From contig NC_079514.1 in NCBI RefSeq assembly GCF_000801105.2, forward strand, positions 12,549,693 through 12,613,692: a stretch of DNA of 64,000 nt. Reading direction: 5' to 3'. Positions within the stretch are counted from its first letter, which is position 1; every line of letters starts with the position of its first letter. The stretch is from Raphanus sativus (lineage: Eukaryota > Streptophyta > Magnoliopsida > Brassicales > Brassicaceae). The notes under the pieces were generated by a model, which was not told where the DNA came from, did no database searches, and worked only from the letters and a program-made list of their open reading frames with translations. This document shows positions 25,431-36,179 of the stretch, one piece after another. Made by a program: the position numbers and the translations under genes.

Positions 25431-25948
25431 TATGTGTCTATGTGAAATGGTGACATGCTTGATATTCATTTTTTTTCGTTTATAATTTACATGTTTATAT
25501 TTTATAACTTATTTCAGATCATGATATCCAACAGAGACAAGCAGGATGAACTAAAGTGATTTAAACTATGAGAATAATGGAGACTCGTTAGTATTGATTA
25601 TCGGTATTGGTGTATTATTCGAACATTTTAAAATAATGGTGAAATGAGATTATGGTTGTCTATTTACTAGTTTATTTTTTTAATTTTACTTCGGTTAAAT
25701 CCAAAACCGATACAGAAAAACCCGAACCCAATTGATATATGGTTACTTCAGTGTAAACCGAACCCAACCCGAAACCGATGTGTTATATCCGATCCCGATC
25801 CGAATGTAAGAATTTCTTAAAATAGGACCTATGAGGTATTACAAAAAAGAACCGATATCCGATATACCCGACCCGAACCTGAACGGGTACCCGAACGCCC
25901 AGGCCTAGTTAGTCTCTATGAAATTAAATTCTGAGTGGTGGAGTGTCT

Positions 25949-26408
25949 TTTTTTTTGTGCAAACGGAACTTCTTAATTAAATCAAATCAGGTTAACCGAC
26001 CAGAGAACCTGTTTAACTACTGAGTCAGCTACAACATTGTTCAATCTATGGATAAATTTAAACTTGATAGACTTAATTGAAACATCTAGAAAGTAGATAT
26101 CTCGGAGGACGCTACAGACTTCAAGATTCAGATCGGTTTTGTTGATGGTGTTGATCAGAATCTGGGAGTCTGAGAGCACAAGGATGTAATCCAGTCCACG
26201 AGTGAGAGCAGAGGTTATGACAGCACGAACCGCCATTAGGGGCGACAATACAAACGATAATGTCGCTGAGTGGTGTGAAAGAGATATCGAGTCATCAAAA
26301 ACCCAACCAAACCCTGCAAAACCCGTAGTAAGGTTCCACGCTGCGTCAGTGTATACTAGACACACATCAAGAGGCGAAGGAGGTGGTTTAATTCTGATCA
26401 AGGGTTTC
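25949..26408 (-). mobile_element. 5'-truncated LINE with RNase H domain
   Basis: A perfect 15-bp target duplication, AGTGGTGGAGTGTCT (25934-25948, 26409-26423), flanks a 460-bp insert whose left end is a T run, the poly(A) tail of a minus-strand element. The insert is nearly filled by an RNase H frame. The sense 3' end reads GTTTGCAC followed by A. Confidence 0.92.
25982..26401 (-). pseudogene. LINE RNase H-like (RVT_3) domain fragment
   Basis: The 139-residue frame contains VYTDAAWN, GFGWVFDD, VLSDSQILINTIN and RDIYFLDVS. This is the Asp-containing beta-strand/helix layout of the plant RVT_3 RNase H domain found at the C-terminus of L1-type LINEs and in their domesticated fragments. The reverse transcriptase is absent through 5' truncation. 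The Asp in YTDAAW and the Asp in LSDSQ are the expected metal-binding positions. Confidence 0.8.
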
Positions 26409-26423
26409 AGTGGTGGAGTGTCT

Positions 26424-27262
26424 ATTAGAGACTATTTTACCACTAAAAATGTGATTTCTCCTATTTGCCGAGGTAAATAGTCAATTCCGAAGTAGAATTG
26501 AATCCGGATAGTAAATTGCCTACTAGACACTCCTTTACAATAAGACTAACTGTCCGTTGGTTAGTGTAATATATGCCATCTTGCAGTTATAAATTTCGGA
26601 ATTAATCTCATCATGAAATCAAGACAACAATTACACAAAGGTTTTCAGTGCATGTACTGGTGTAGAGAGGGTTGCACGAAACGTGGTTTGACAATGATAA
26701 AATGTTTTGACTATTGCATTGCTTCTGCTTCACGAGAGGGTCCCGTGTCTGTCATTTGTGCGTCAACTCTTCCTGCCCTTTATCTCTTACAATTTTTTTT
26801 ATCATGTTCAGTTGCTCACCTTTGTTTCTAAGAAAATGGTTTAATTTTCAAATTGAAATTCGAGACATCCCAACTTGTTTTCTTGTATAGTTCTCCACTT
26901 TCATTGAAATGGATCTCCTTTTGTGGTAGAAAAAGAGTCTTGCATTCTCTTCTTATAACCTATAAGTATAAGCCCATTAAATGTTATAAAATCATTGTGC
27001 GCTCATCCTCGCGGTCGCGGAATAGACGTGTAATTTGAACATGATCCTACATGGCCCTGCACCAAGAATTTTAGTAAGGTCTTAATAGAGGGCCTTATTT
27101 GGGTTTTTCAGGAAAGCTAAAATATAGCGCGGCTCAAGGGAATCAAATATCCATTATAGATATTAGGTTTATAACCAAACCAAAGTTTATGGAAGGTATT
27201 ATCCATAATAGTTATGCTTCAAAAAAAATTCCCATAATGTAAATTCCTTAAAAATATAATAT
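26424..27262. other. Intergenic DNA, no gene seen
   Basis: Small frames only. Nothing recognisable. Confidence 0.5.
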
Positions 27263-27271
27263 TAAAATTAT

Positions 27272-27570
27272 GGGCAAATCTCTAAAATAGTACTTTTTAA
27301 GTTTTTATCACAAAATAGCACTCAAAAAATAAAATGACCAAAATATCACATTTTGTTTTGAAAATTTTCATTTTTATTTTTTATTTTTAAAAATTTGAAT
27401 ACATTCCTAAAACTCCACCCCTTAACTCTAAACCCTAAGTATTAGATTAATCAACCCAAAGGTTATAAATGCATATTTACTCTTTAATAAAACTTATTTT
27501 GGTCATTTTCTTCCTTGTGATACTATTTTGTGACAAAAACTTGTTTTGATGCTATTTTTGTCTTTTTATC
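27272..27570. mobile_element. Mutator-type MITE, 299 bp
   Basis: The perfect 9-bp duplication TAAAATTAT (27263-27271, 27571-27579) flanks ends GGGCAAATCTCTAAAATAGT and (reverse complement) GATAAAAAGACAAAAATAGC. Further matching TTTTTxTCACAAAATAG motifs lie just inside both ends. The 9-bp duplication is diagnostic of Mutator-like elements. Confidence 0.8.
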
Positions 27571-27649
27571 TAAAATTATCTTCAATAGTAGCATTTATTA
27601 TATAAATTATATATGATTTTTCTAATTATAAAACATACTAATTTAATTT

Positions 27650-27691
27650 GTCACACATTATTCTTTTTTTTGTGCAACGTCACACATTATT
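27650..27691 (-). mobile_element. Short retroposition scar with LINE-type 3' end
   Basis: A perfect GTCACACATTATT repeat (27650-27662, 27679-27691) brackets CTTTTTTTTGTGCAAC. The sense strand reads GTTGCAC-A8, nearly the same 3' end as the LINE at 25949. Confidence 0.8.
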
Positions 27692-28073
27692 CAACTAGAT
27701 GTTTTTTCTGTAGATATGGGCATAATGACATAATTTTCTTACAAATATTTATTAATTTGTCTTTTAATTCAAAATCAGCATAATAAATTATTATTTATGT
27801 TTAAAAAAACTTAAATCAAACATCAAAATTATTTATATATGATTTTTTCATCAAAATATATATACTTATTATTGTGCTGAAATTTTAAAAACACTTACAT
27901 ATTAGAATTATTTAAACAAATATTTTTTATTGATTAATATTTAACTATAAATTTTTATATATTAAGTTTAAATTTTATAATAGAAAATATTATTTCTATA
28001 TAACATCACAATATATATAAGAAGTATCTTTTCAAAAATATGTATATTTTGAAATTTTTATTATATTAATTAA

Positions 28074-28300
28074 CGATGGATGATTATGTTATTACAAACC
28101 GAGAAATATTACCGAAGATTCTACAGCCGAAAATTCTACCTGTCTATGAGGATTTCCGCCTGACTGCATCACTTGAACCACTCTATAGATCAACGCTTGA
28201 CCGGAACTCCTCTCGCCATACTACAGATCTCTTGTAAGTCTTTTCTTCTTTAATACGCATAATAACGCTTTCTCTAGAGCTTGAAATTAGACATCCTGAT
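28074..28300 (-). mobile_element. Degraded SINE copy (family of 53829-54204)
   Basis: It shares GAAGATTCTACAGCCGAAAATTC, TCCGCCTGACTGCATCA and GGAACTcctctc-like blocks, in order, with the other two copies. The boundaries are approximate and no target duplication is visible. Longer matched blocks are given as positions only: the best match spans about 28115-28190. Confidence 0.55.
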
Positions 28301-29120
28301 GTAGAAGCATTAACGAACTTTTAACCAAACCAATGAATCAAGGGCATCTCCACACGGCTTAAGCTTCTAAAACTTATATATTGAGAATACAATATTAAAA
28401 ATACTTCAAATTGATCATTAGCCGTGATGCAAAATTTAAATAACAAAACAATGTTAAATTTAAAAATTTCTGGATATATATATTATATTATATATTAGAC
28501 ATGTTTTCCTTTTTCAGTTAACTCTATGAACATTAATTCAATTGCAATTGACATGATTTTTATCTTCTTCAAGTCTGAATTCGTAGCAAAAAAAACAAAT
28601 GAAATTCATCTATATAGACATATTACAATTAAAATCCTATTTTTGAGTAATATCTATACTATTATTTATATGCTCTGAAAATGTTTACGGAATCTCTAAT
28701 TTTTTAAATATTTATATCTTTTTCATTGCAATTTTTTTTTGAATATTTCTCATTCAACATGCAAACGAATACTGGTTTGATATCAGTATAACATAAACAT
28801 GAGTTTTTGTAGTAACACATATTAAAAAGATACAATTGTTCGAAAACATAATATTTATAACTAAATACCAGTACACTATATATGATATTAATAAGCTTAT
28901 ATTAGCAAAATCCAAAAATACATAACCCTTTCATGACATATAAGAGAAGAATATTTTTATATAATATTAACAAGATAATATCAAAAATTTGTGTACATAA
29001 TAATTATTATGTTTTTCTTAAAACTGGTTATTATCTAATACATAAATATGGTTAAAATTATTTACTAAAAACATCGACTCACTTAAAAGCATGGATAGAC
29101 TCTTTCTTTTTAATATAATA
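28301..29120. other. AT-rich intergenic DNA, no gene seen
   Basis: No credible reading frame or bounded element. Confidence 0.5.
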
Positions 29121-29137
29121 ACAAATACGATAATAGT

Positions 29138-29352
29138 CTGGACGAGGTAATCCAAGTGGCAGGACATGCTTGTAGTGGCAACCACCATCCGGGGAAACCC
29201 ATGCAAAAACTATCATGTCTCTTCTGGACACCAAAGCGGTACTGGGTTCGATCCAACCCAGGTACAGTCTTCCCGAGTGAAGCGGACCGCTGCCTGACCA
29301 GGCTCAAGAAAATGATCCGCGAAATGGAAAACCCTTGGATTATCAAAAAAAA
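29138..29352 (+). mobile_element. tRNA-type SINE with 17-bp TSD
   Basis: The target duplication ACAAATACGATAATAGT (29121-29137) / ACAAATAAGATAATACT (29353-29369, two differences) flanks a 215-bp body ending in an A run. It has a pol III B box, GGTTCGATCC, near 29246 and an A-box-like TCCAAGTGG near 29150. The body is GC-richer than its surroundings. The direction is set by the right-hand A tail. Confidence 0.85.
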
Positions 29353-29369
29353 ACAAATAAGATAATACT

Positions 29370-30465
29370 AAATATTTGTGAAGATGAAATACTGTAATTC
29401 TCATATTTCCAAAAAAGATATTATTAATATATATAAAAATATTATTAACAATAGGTATGAAAATTAGTTATTAACATAAATCATGGAGAATATAACAAAT
29501 CAACAAATTCAATTTTCAAAAAATAGTATAAATAATAGTTAATTTGTATATAAATGTAGAATAAATTATATTTTAAAACAAAATTACATTTACAATTTAT
29601 ATTACATTTACAATTTATATTATAGTATAAATTATATTTGATAAACTAGGGTTTAATCCCTGAGGATTAAGGAGTCCATATGAATACCCGAGTAACTACA
29701 TGCTGCGGTAATTTGAGTGTGTACGGATACGAACTCAGATTACTAACCAAAAAACTTAAACCCTAAATAAAAAGTTCTGTTTATTCTCCTTCTGATTTTC
29801 TTTGAGGCAATGTCAAGTCACCGTCATTTTCTCTAAGACCTGTTACAAATTCAACGTTTGTAAGAAGAAGTCGGTGTAAGGATTTATAGCAATCATTAAT
29901 TGGTAAATTGACCAATCGGTTTGTCAGTAAAGCTATATGTAGGTGAAGTGTGCTTAAACATCATTAAGTATTCTGTCGGACCTTAATATCATTTCTTAGT
30001 TATGCAGAATACTATTTATAACCTATAGTAAAGTCAAGACGTATTGAGGACGACTCTTCGAAATCACTATTATGGCATGCTGTTTATTATAATTACGAAA
30101 TTATATTTAGCAAGATCGTAAGCTTAAGCTACGACGTAAAGAAAAGAAAAACTTAAACTACGACGTTGATTTCGCAGAGTAAACAGCTATACGAAACTCC
30201 AACTATTCAGATTACATTATACTATTAATAGTTGCATCGGACAAGTCAAGTTTTACATATTGGTACTTTTGTCATATTTATTAATGAACAAAACTCAAGG
30301 TTGAGAAATCTTATTTTGTTACATTATTTAGGAATGAACCAAAATTGATAGGAAAGGTCAAAAGAGCCGTTGGACATAAAAACACCGTGGAGCCTAACAG
30401 GCCTAACATTTAGTACGTGAAACCCACATGGACTAACATGTTGCATCTCCCTCTGCAATTAATTA
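29370..30465. other. Intergenic DNA
   Basis: No gene seen. It includes a small local duplication of ACATTTACAATTTATATT near 29585-29620 and one retroposition scar. Confidence 0.5.
30122..30166 (+). mobile_element. Short A-rich insertion with 16-bp TSD
   Basis: GCTTAAGCTACGACGT (30122-30137) and ACTTAAACTACGACGT (30151-30166) bracket AAAGAAAAGAAAA. Confidence 0.65.
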
Positions 30466-30700
30466 CTCCCTCTGTTTTTTAAAGATGTATATTTTGGTGT
30501 TTTCACACATATTAAGAAAACACATTAACTATACATCATTTTTAGAAATTATCAAATTCCAATGCATTTTAACCAATAGTCTTTCAATAAATTCAATCAA
30601 TTTTATTGAAATTTGCAATTTTTGTATAGGAAACATAAAAATACATCTTTGTGAAACAATTTATTTTTCTAAAACATCTATCTTTAAAAAACAGAGGGAG
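30466..30700. mobile_element. Stowaway-type MITE, 235 bp
   Basis: The ends are CTCCCTCTGTTTT and AAAACAGAGGGAG, flanked by TA on both sides (30464-30465, 30701-30702). This is the Tc1/mariner Stowaway signature. Confidence 0.92.
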
Positions 30701-30744
30701 TATAAAATTGAAATTTATACATTTGTATTGATTTGTTATCTTTT

Positions 30745-30780
30745 AATTTCTGCATCATTTTTTTAAATTTCTGTATCATT
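30745..30780 (-). mobile_element. Minimal retroposition scar (6-bp insert)
   Basis: AATTTCTGCATCATT (30745-30759) and AATTTCTGTATCATT (30766-30780) bracket only TTTTTA. Replication slippage is an alternative. Confidence 0.45.
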
Positions 30781-30903
30781 AAAAGTCCATATATAAACTT
30801 CTTTTAAGAAGTCCATAGATAAATTTTGAAACTAGAATTGTTAATAAGTACTCCACCAAACTTCTCCCTAATTTTACCTTTGTTGTAATATTTTTGATTA
30901 ATA

Positions 30904-31159
30904 CTTCCTCTATTTGTAAATAAATGTCACTTTGATATTTTCACACAGATTAAGAAATTGACAGAAATATATTTAAATTATTATTGGTTATATTTTTCTG
31001 ATCAATAGTATTTGAGAAAAATAAAATTATTTATAAACTTAATGCAGTTTGTAACTAATTTTCAGTTAAAAATAAATATAGTTTGCACTAAAATTGTAAA
31101 GCGACACTTTTGTTGTAAAAAAAAAGGTTAAAATGACACTTATTGTAAAACAGATGAAG
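30904..31159. mobile_element. Stowaway-type MITE, 256 bp
   Basis: CTTCCTCTATTTG and the reverse complement CTTCATCTGTTTT form the ends, with TA on both sides (30902-30903, 31160-31161). Its interior matches the copy at 34597-34857 in inverted orientation (for example TTTATAAACTTAATGCAGTT against TTTATAAAATCCATGCAGTT). Confidence 0.88.
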
Positions 31160-31161
31160 TA

Positions 31162-32321
31162 CGTTGCCTTGGTTGGGAATGTGAATCCCAACACCCCTAC
31201 CATTGAGCTTGGAGAAGAAAATATGGTTCAGTTGATTTGAAGTATTTTTTTTCCTAATTTGTTGACACTTAGTTATGTATGTTACATAAACAACGATGCA
31301 CACACAAAGGACGTAATTAAAGTACCTTGTGTCCCCGAGGTAATCATAATTAAGAATCTAAGGAGGCACAATCCGAGATCTTAAGCAACCACATGGGACA
31401 TGTATGCTGTTCAGCATCAAGTGTACCCAATTTTCCAAAACATAGGAGTTTTTGGGTAATCAATTGCAAGGCCGAAGCAAGTCCACGCTTGATTCTACTT
31501 TTGATGTAATGCTTCAGCAATTGGATTCAGCGGAAATTAGAAAAAAAAAAAACACACAACGTGTACACAAATTTATGAGTGCACCATGTAGATCTTTTTA
31601 TTTATTAAGTATTATTGATTTTTGTAATTCAGAGTTTCATAGATTATAATCTTGAATGGAACAAATTTGAAGATGATCAACTATGAACTTTCTATATCCG
31701 TACTAGTGATCTAGTTCTTAATATTAATACAAAGTGGGATAAATTAGAAAAGTAATGGAAATGAAAATAGAAAGCCAGTGTCATCACATGGTATTGCCTT
31801 TAAGTGACATGCACATAAAGGGCCACATTGTTAGCTCAACATGGAACAATTCTCTTAAATCCCACTTCAACTTCAACACCAGTTTGGGAACACACGGTTT
31901 TTTTAATCCTTTATTTATAATCCAAAAACCATCCTCTATTATTCAACATGTAATTATTTTATAAGTATGCAATACTTCTAATTAGCAATATTTTACTAGT
32001 TTTCTAAATATTGTTTGAGACCAGTTATTATATATTAGTAATTGATTGCGACTGTCCATTAACAATGACTGTATTTAGTTACGATTTTCTGTCAGTGATA
32101 ATCAAACATGCTGCAGCAGAGACCGGGAGAAGTTACACTTAATTTCCGATGTTAATTACAGTCAACATAGAAATAAAATGTCACAATTATACGACCATAC
32201 GTGTTGTAAGTGTTGTAGTGTAAATCCAAACTAATATATAAATATACACTTTGCAAAAGTAAGTTAGTAAAAACGATTACTAATTATCTTGACTAACTGA
32301 ACCTAAGCATTTAATATTGAG
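31162..32321. other. Intergenic DNA, no gene seen
   Basis: No convincing exon or element. The reading frames at 31452 and 31755 have no recognisable content. Confidence 0.5.
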
Positions 32322-32337
32322 TATTACATATCCATTT

Positions 32338-33211
32338 TTTTTTTGCCATCTAATATATGTTATTAATGGGTCTAAGCCCAAGCCCAAAAGCAAAACATAC
32401 AAACAAAAACCCGACATAAAGGGCAAAACTGAAACATGGGCCTAAAAAACAACAAGACCCAACGGAACGACACACCAAAGGTCAAGCCGACCAAACCACC
32501 ACGTCCCGACACACGTGTAACCCCTCACCATCGAGTGAAAACACGTGTCACAAATCTGGTTTTCTCCCTCAGCGCCGGTAAACTAGCGGTGGACACCGGA
32601 AAACACACCGGAATCCAACCTAACCACACCACGGCTTAACTCCTGTCAAGGAAAACCCGTCAAACAACGACGAATTCACGACGAGAGCCTCCAAGCCAAA
32701 CGACGAAACACGAGATTAAAATCCCGAGCCTCCATCACCCAGTCACCACCGTTACCTCCTAATCACCGCCGTCGGAGAACTTCATCGTCTGTCGAGATCT
32801 CATCCTAGCGGACCGAAACCACAAGGCTTAAACAGAAGGTAGACGGTACTCCAACACCTCAATTGAACCCAAACCACAACCCAATCCTCCGACTGAGCTT
32901 GTCACAAAACGCCGGCAGCGTAGAGCTTCGATAGCCTCCACCCTCCAGAAACATAAGCCGGCGAGGCAGAGCTGCAGAAGCCTCCATCCCCCGGGGTCAT
33001 AAGCCGGCAACGGAGCTAGAACCTCCCCATTCCGGAGCCGAAAACAGGGGAGCAATAAGAACGATTCATCTCTCGCTCACCCTCACGAATACAAAAACAA
33101 AAGAAAAGATGGAGATCACCACGACACTCTTTCTCTCAAGAAAATTCTAGAAAGAAGGGAGAGAGTCTACCATCCCCATATCTATTTTGTAACTTTCCTA
33201 ACTGTTTTATT
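32338..33211 (-). mobile_element. GC-rich L1-like retroposon in the PRE5 upstream region
   Basis: The perfect 16-bp duplication TATTACATATCCATTT (32322-32337, 33212-33227) flanks an 874-bp insert. Its left end begins with a T run (minus-strand poly(A), sense 3' end AGATGGC-An). The body is rich in CCGCCG/GGCGG and contains repeated AAGCCGGC(A/G)A units, resembling LINE 5' UTR sequence. A 75-residue minus-strand frame (32828-33055) has no recognised domain. The insert has no reverse transcriptase and is probably an internally deleted or non-autonomous LINE relative. Confidence 0.85.
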
Positions 33212-33248
33212 TATTACATATCCATTTCGTAGCCTCTAGCTAGGTGAC

Positions 33249-33260
33249 TATATATAAATA
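33249..33260 (+). promoter_or_regulatory. Possible TATA box for PRE5
   Basis: TATATATAAATA lies 473 bp before the PRE5 start codon and only 21 bp after the retroposon's right target duplication. CT-rich leader-like sequence follows. A second candidate, TATTTAAAG, is near 33390. Confidence 0.35.
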
Positions 33261-33732
33261 AACGTAATAAAAAGGTTTGCATAAATAATCTCAACGACTT
33301 CAGTTAGAGGTTATCAAATCTCTTTCTCTTCCAATTACATCATTGTCTAGGTTTATTGCTCTCTTCTCTCCATCTCCTGTGGTCCTTACCTATTTAAAGT
33401 CCCTCTTATCACTTTCTAAATTTCTTTATATCTCTGAGTTTCTTTAGATTTCAGTTTTCCTCTCGCTGCTCTCTCTATCCTCACATCCTTGAGAAAATAT
33501 AAAATTTGTAGGATAAACATAATCCCTCTATTTCTACTGGCTTAATATCCTGTCTCACTTTCACTAATTTAACTCGTTAATTAATTTACAACATTTTCTA
33601 TTTCTCCCTATTCCTCTCCTTCTCTTCTCTATTGTTCAATCTAGAGATAGAGATAAAGTACACAGCTTAAGGGTCATTTTCTTGCGACATTGTAGTGTTT
33701 CGCCTAAGGAATAATCGAAGTCTTACAAGAAA

Positions 33733-34312
33733 ATGTCTAACAGAAGATCAAGACAATCATCAAGTGCTACGAGGATCTCTGATGACCAGATGATCGACCT
33801 CGTTAGTAAGCTCCGTCAGTTTTTGCCGGAGATTCGTGAACGGCGCCGTTCTGATAAGGTATATTACATAACATCAGTTTCATTTAACATCTTTCATATA
33901 TATCTTTTTTTTTTATCTTTTGACAAGGAAGGAAAAAAAAACACTTCTTCGTTAAAAGAAGATGGACACAAATAAAACAAAAAGTCCAAACTTTTGAATT
34001 CTGACAACATATTTGTTTTCTATTTTGACCAAATGAAAATGTGGAAAAGGTCATGGTTGTGTGATGTCCGTACATGTATGTTTTTTTTTGCTAAAAAAAA
34101 AAAATACATGTATGTTGTCTTATTGAATGATGATGTTTGGGCATAATATTTAAAATTAGGTGTCAGCATCGACTGTACTGCAAGAGACATGCAACTACAT
34201 AAGAAAGCTGCATAGAGAAGTTGACAATCTCAGCGACCGTTTGTCGCTGCTCCTCGACTCCGTTGATGAAGATAGCCAAGAAGCTGCCGTCATTAGAAAC
34301 CTGCTCATGTAA
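33733..34312 (+). CDS. PRE5: PRE-family atypical HLH regulator (PRE5 orthologue)
   Basis: Two exons, 33733-33858 and 34160-34312, joined at a GT-AG intron in phase 0, encode 92 residues: [20 protein letters not shown], helix 1 [20 protein letters not shown], helix 2 [20 protein letters not shown], ending VIRNLLM. The length and sequence match what I recall of Arabidopsis PRE5 (At3g28857), which sits between the ABCB19 and glutaredoxin-like genes as it does here. PRE proteins lack a DNA-binding basic region and sequester inhibitory bHLH partners (IBH1, PAR1, AIF types), promoting cell elongation downstream of gibberellin, brassinosteroid and auxin. The intron carries a small retroposition scar. 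No lesion is visible in the coding sequence. Confidence 0.95.
34071..34116. mobile_element. Short retroposition scar in the PRE5 intron
   Basis: A perfect TACATGTATGTT repeat (34071-34082, 34105-34116) brackets TTTTTTTGCT plus twelve A. Poly-T and poly-A are both present, so orientation is undecided. Confidence 0.7.
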
Positions 34313-34350
34313 CTTTCTAATATATTGATTTACTATATAACTTATAATAT

Positions 34351-34440
34351 ATATTTGTAATGTAATGTTGATCGCCCTTAATCATGAAGCGACGTATATT
34401 TGCAATGTAATGTTGATCGTCCTTAATTATGAAGCGACGT
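34351..34440. repeat. 45-bp tandem duplication after PRE5
   Basis: Two copies (34351-34395, 34396-34440) beginning ATATTTGTAATG / ATATTTGCAATG and ending GAAGCGACGT differ at about three positions. They lie within the likely PRE5 3' UTR. Confidence 0.9.
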
Positions 34441-34596
34441 GTTTTTCTCTTATGAGCTTCCGAGTTATGGTCCAGCAATTACATTAGCGTCTAGTATTTA
34501 GTCTCCGGAAGATGTGTTATTTATTACTCAAATAATGAGAGGAGAGGACTTTGAAGGAGAAAAATTATGACTATCTTCTCTCCTTGCAAAATAGTA

Positions 34597-34857
34597 CTCC
34601 CTCTGTTTCATAATAAGTGTCACTCTAAGCTCATTTTCTTGTTACACAAAGAGTATCACTTTATAATTACAATGTAAATTATATTAACTTTCAGCTGAAA
34701 ATTAATTGTAAACTGCATGGATTTTATAAATAATTTTATTTATCTAAAATACTATTGGTCAAAGAGGTATAATTAATTACAACTTACATATATTTCAACA
34801 ATTTTCTTAATCTGTGTGAAAAATGTCACAACGACACTCTTTAAAAAACGGATGGAA
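34597..34857. mobile_element. Stowaway-type MITE, 261 bp
   Basis: CTCCCTCTGTTTC and the reverse complement TTCCATCCGTTTT are the ends, with TA on both sides (34595-34596, 34858-34859). It is the same family as 30904-31159, in opposite orientation, about 280 bp after the PRE5 stop. Confidence 0.88.
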
Positions 34858-35300
34858 TATGTTTTTTCTCTCCTTTCAAAATATTGGACACTGAGGTGTC
34901 TGAACTCGATTGTGTCAGTTCAAAGATCGAAAAATGCAGGATGAATAAATTTATAGTTCTTATCAAAATTTGTTATTGATGGATAATTTTATATTTCTTA
35001 TCAAAATACTGGAAACGTTCAAATTTTTTTTTTAACAAAAGTATATATACTTTATCCAGTTAATATAAAAATGTAACTATTTATTGGGTAAGCACCGACT
35101 CATATTTGAGAACCATAGTCATTGCATTTCTATAAATGTCAATGACTTCACGATGACATTTAAATATTAGACGACTAAATGGGCATGATCAGTGTTAGGC
35201 TAATCAGTGTAGTATCTAAACGTCCGACAATATTTTTTGGAAAACTTTGGTTTTGTGGGCAGGCTGCCACGTAACTACGTTGATGTGAGAAATGTCATAT

Positions 35301-35343
35301 GAAGAATCATTACTTTTTTTTTGTTGTCGAAGAAGCATTACTT
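35301..35343 (-). mobile_element. Short retroposition scar (13-bp insert)
   Basis: GAAGAATCATTACTT (35301-35315) and GAAGAAGCATTACTT (35329-35343) bracket a T run plus GTTGTC. Confidence 0.75.
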
Positions 35344-35390
35344 TGACGAGAGATCCATTACTTCTCAAAGTTAACAATAAGTTGATGCAT

Positions 35391-35432
35391 CTGAGAAGTC
35401 AGTTATTTTTTAATTGTAGAACTGAGAAGTCA
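35391..35432 (-). mobile_element. Short insertion with 11-bp direct repeat
   Basis: CTGAGAAGTCA (35391-35401, 35422-35432) brackets GTTATTTTTTAATTGTAGAA. Confidence 0.6.
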
Positions 35433-35685
35433 ACTTTTTTTGGTAAACGTCAATAAAACTAACCAAGACATCTCCGACCACACGACATCAAATTTATTGT
35501 TAAAATTACATCAGATTTAATGTTTTGGTATCAAATTTTTTTTTTGTCATTTTCAACCGTGATATCAAATATTATATCAAAAATAATATTATATATTATT
35601 TGATATTTTTTTAATATTTTTAATATTTTTATTATTTAAAATTGATAAATAATTTTTATAATCCTTAAATATTTTTAATAACCGT

Positions 35686-35824
35686 AGATTTCAGAGTACT
35701 TTATAAAATGTCAAGTTCAATAACACTGAATTTTAAATGGTTTTTAAAATGCATATTTGAATAACAGTAAATTTATCATTTTGATACAAATCACCTAAAA
35801 CTCTCGATTTAATACAACTCCTCT
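35686..35824 (-). mobile_element. Fragment of the MITE family of 44796-45161
   Basis: In reverse complement it follows the left half of the 44796 element closely: GAGAGTTTTAGGTGATTTGT, ACTGTTATTCAAATATG, TATTGAACTTGACATTT, AAGTACTCTGAAATC. The other half is missing. Confidence 0.7.
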
Positions 35825-36179
35825 AATGATAAAATTATATTAAAATAGTAGATTTTCACACTATGGGTTAAGAATGCCCTTATATCGTATTCAAATCACT
35901 TACGGGCTAATATCAATAAATTAAACACGAGCTGCTTATTAACCCAATTGAAAATGAAATGAAGTTGTCTCCGTTACTGAATTCCAAATGCTAAATTTTC
36001 ACAAATTTTAACCAACACTTACTATAATACTCATTTACGAAATGATAAATCCTTGTAAAATAGATTGATTTGTATAGGCTTCCTTTGTGTAACTGGAAGG
36101 AGAATTTAGGAACGGCGAACGTTTACTTACAAAAGCCCAAAAGATAGCGTCAAGGAAAAAGCCACCCGGCACAATCTAA

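Larger units (their letters stand above)
22575..25907 (+). mobile_element. hAT transposon, 3.3 kb, decayed autonomous type
   Basis: Terminal inverted repeats TAGGCCTGGGC and GCCCAGGCCTA are bounded by a perfect 8-bp target duplication, GTTAGTCT (22567-22574, 25908-25915). Both subterminal regions are packed with CCCGAACCCGAACC / GGTTCGGGT words, the likely transposase-binding repeats. The interior encodes BED-finger and hAT-dimer parts of a transposase with a premature stop and a missing central domain, so the copy is not autonomous. Confidence 0.95.
34860..36176. other. Intergenic DNA with element fragments
   Basis: No gene. It holds two retroposition scars and a fragment of another MITE family. 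A possible decayed MITE spans 35470-35880 (GACATCTCCGACC against GGGCATTCTTAACC ends), without a matching target duplication. Confidence 0.5.

Noticed and set aside
28715..28765. Poly-T insert with TTTTTCATTGCAA-like flanks
   Set aside because: The flanking repeats match too poorly to call a target duplication.
32436..32639. 67-residue plus-strand frame in the GC-rich retroposon
   Set aside because: It is antisense to the retroposon orientation shown by its tail, and composition alone explains the open frame.
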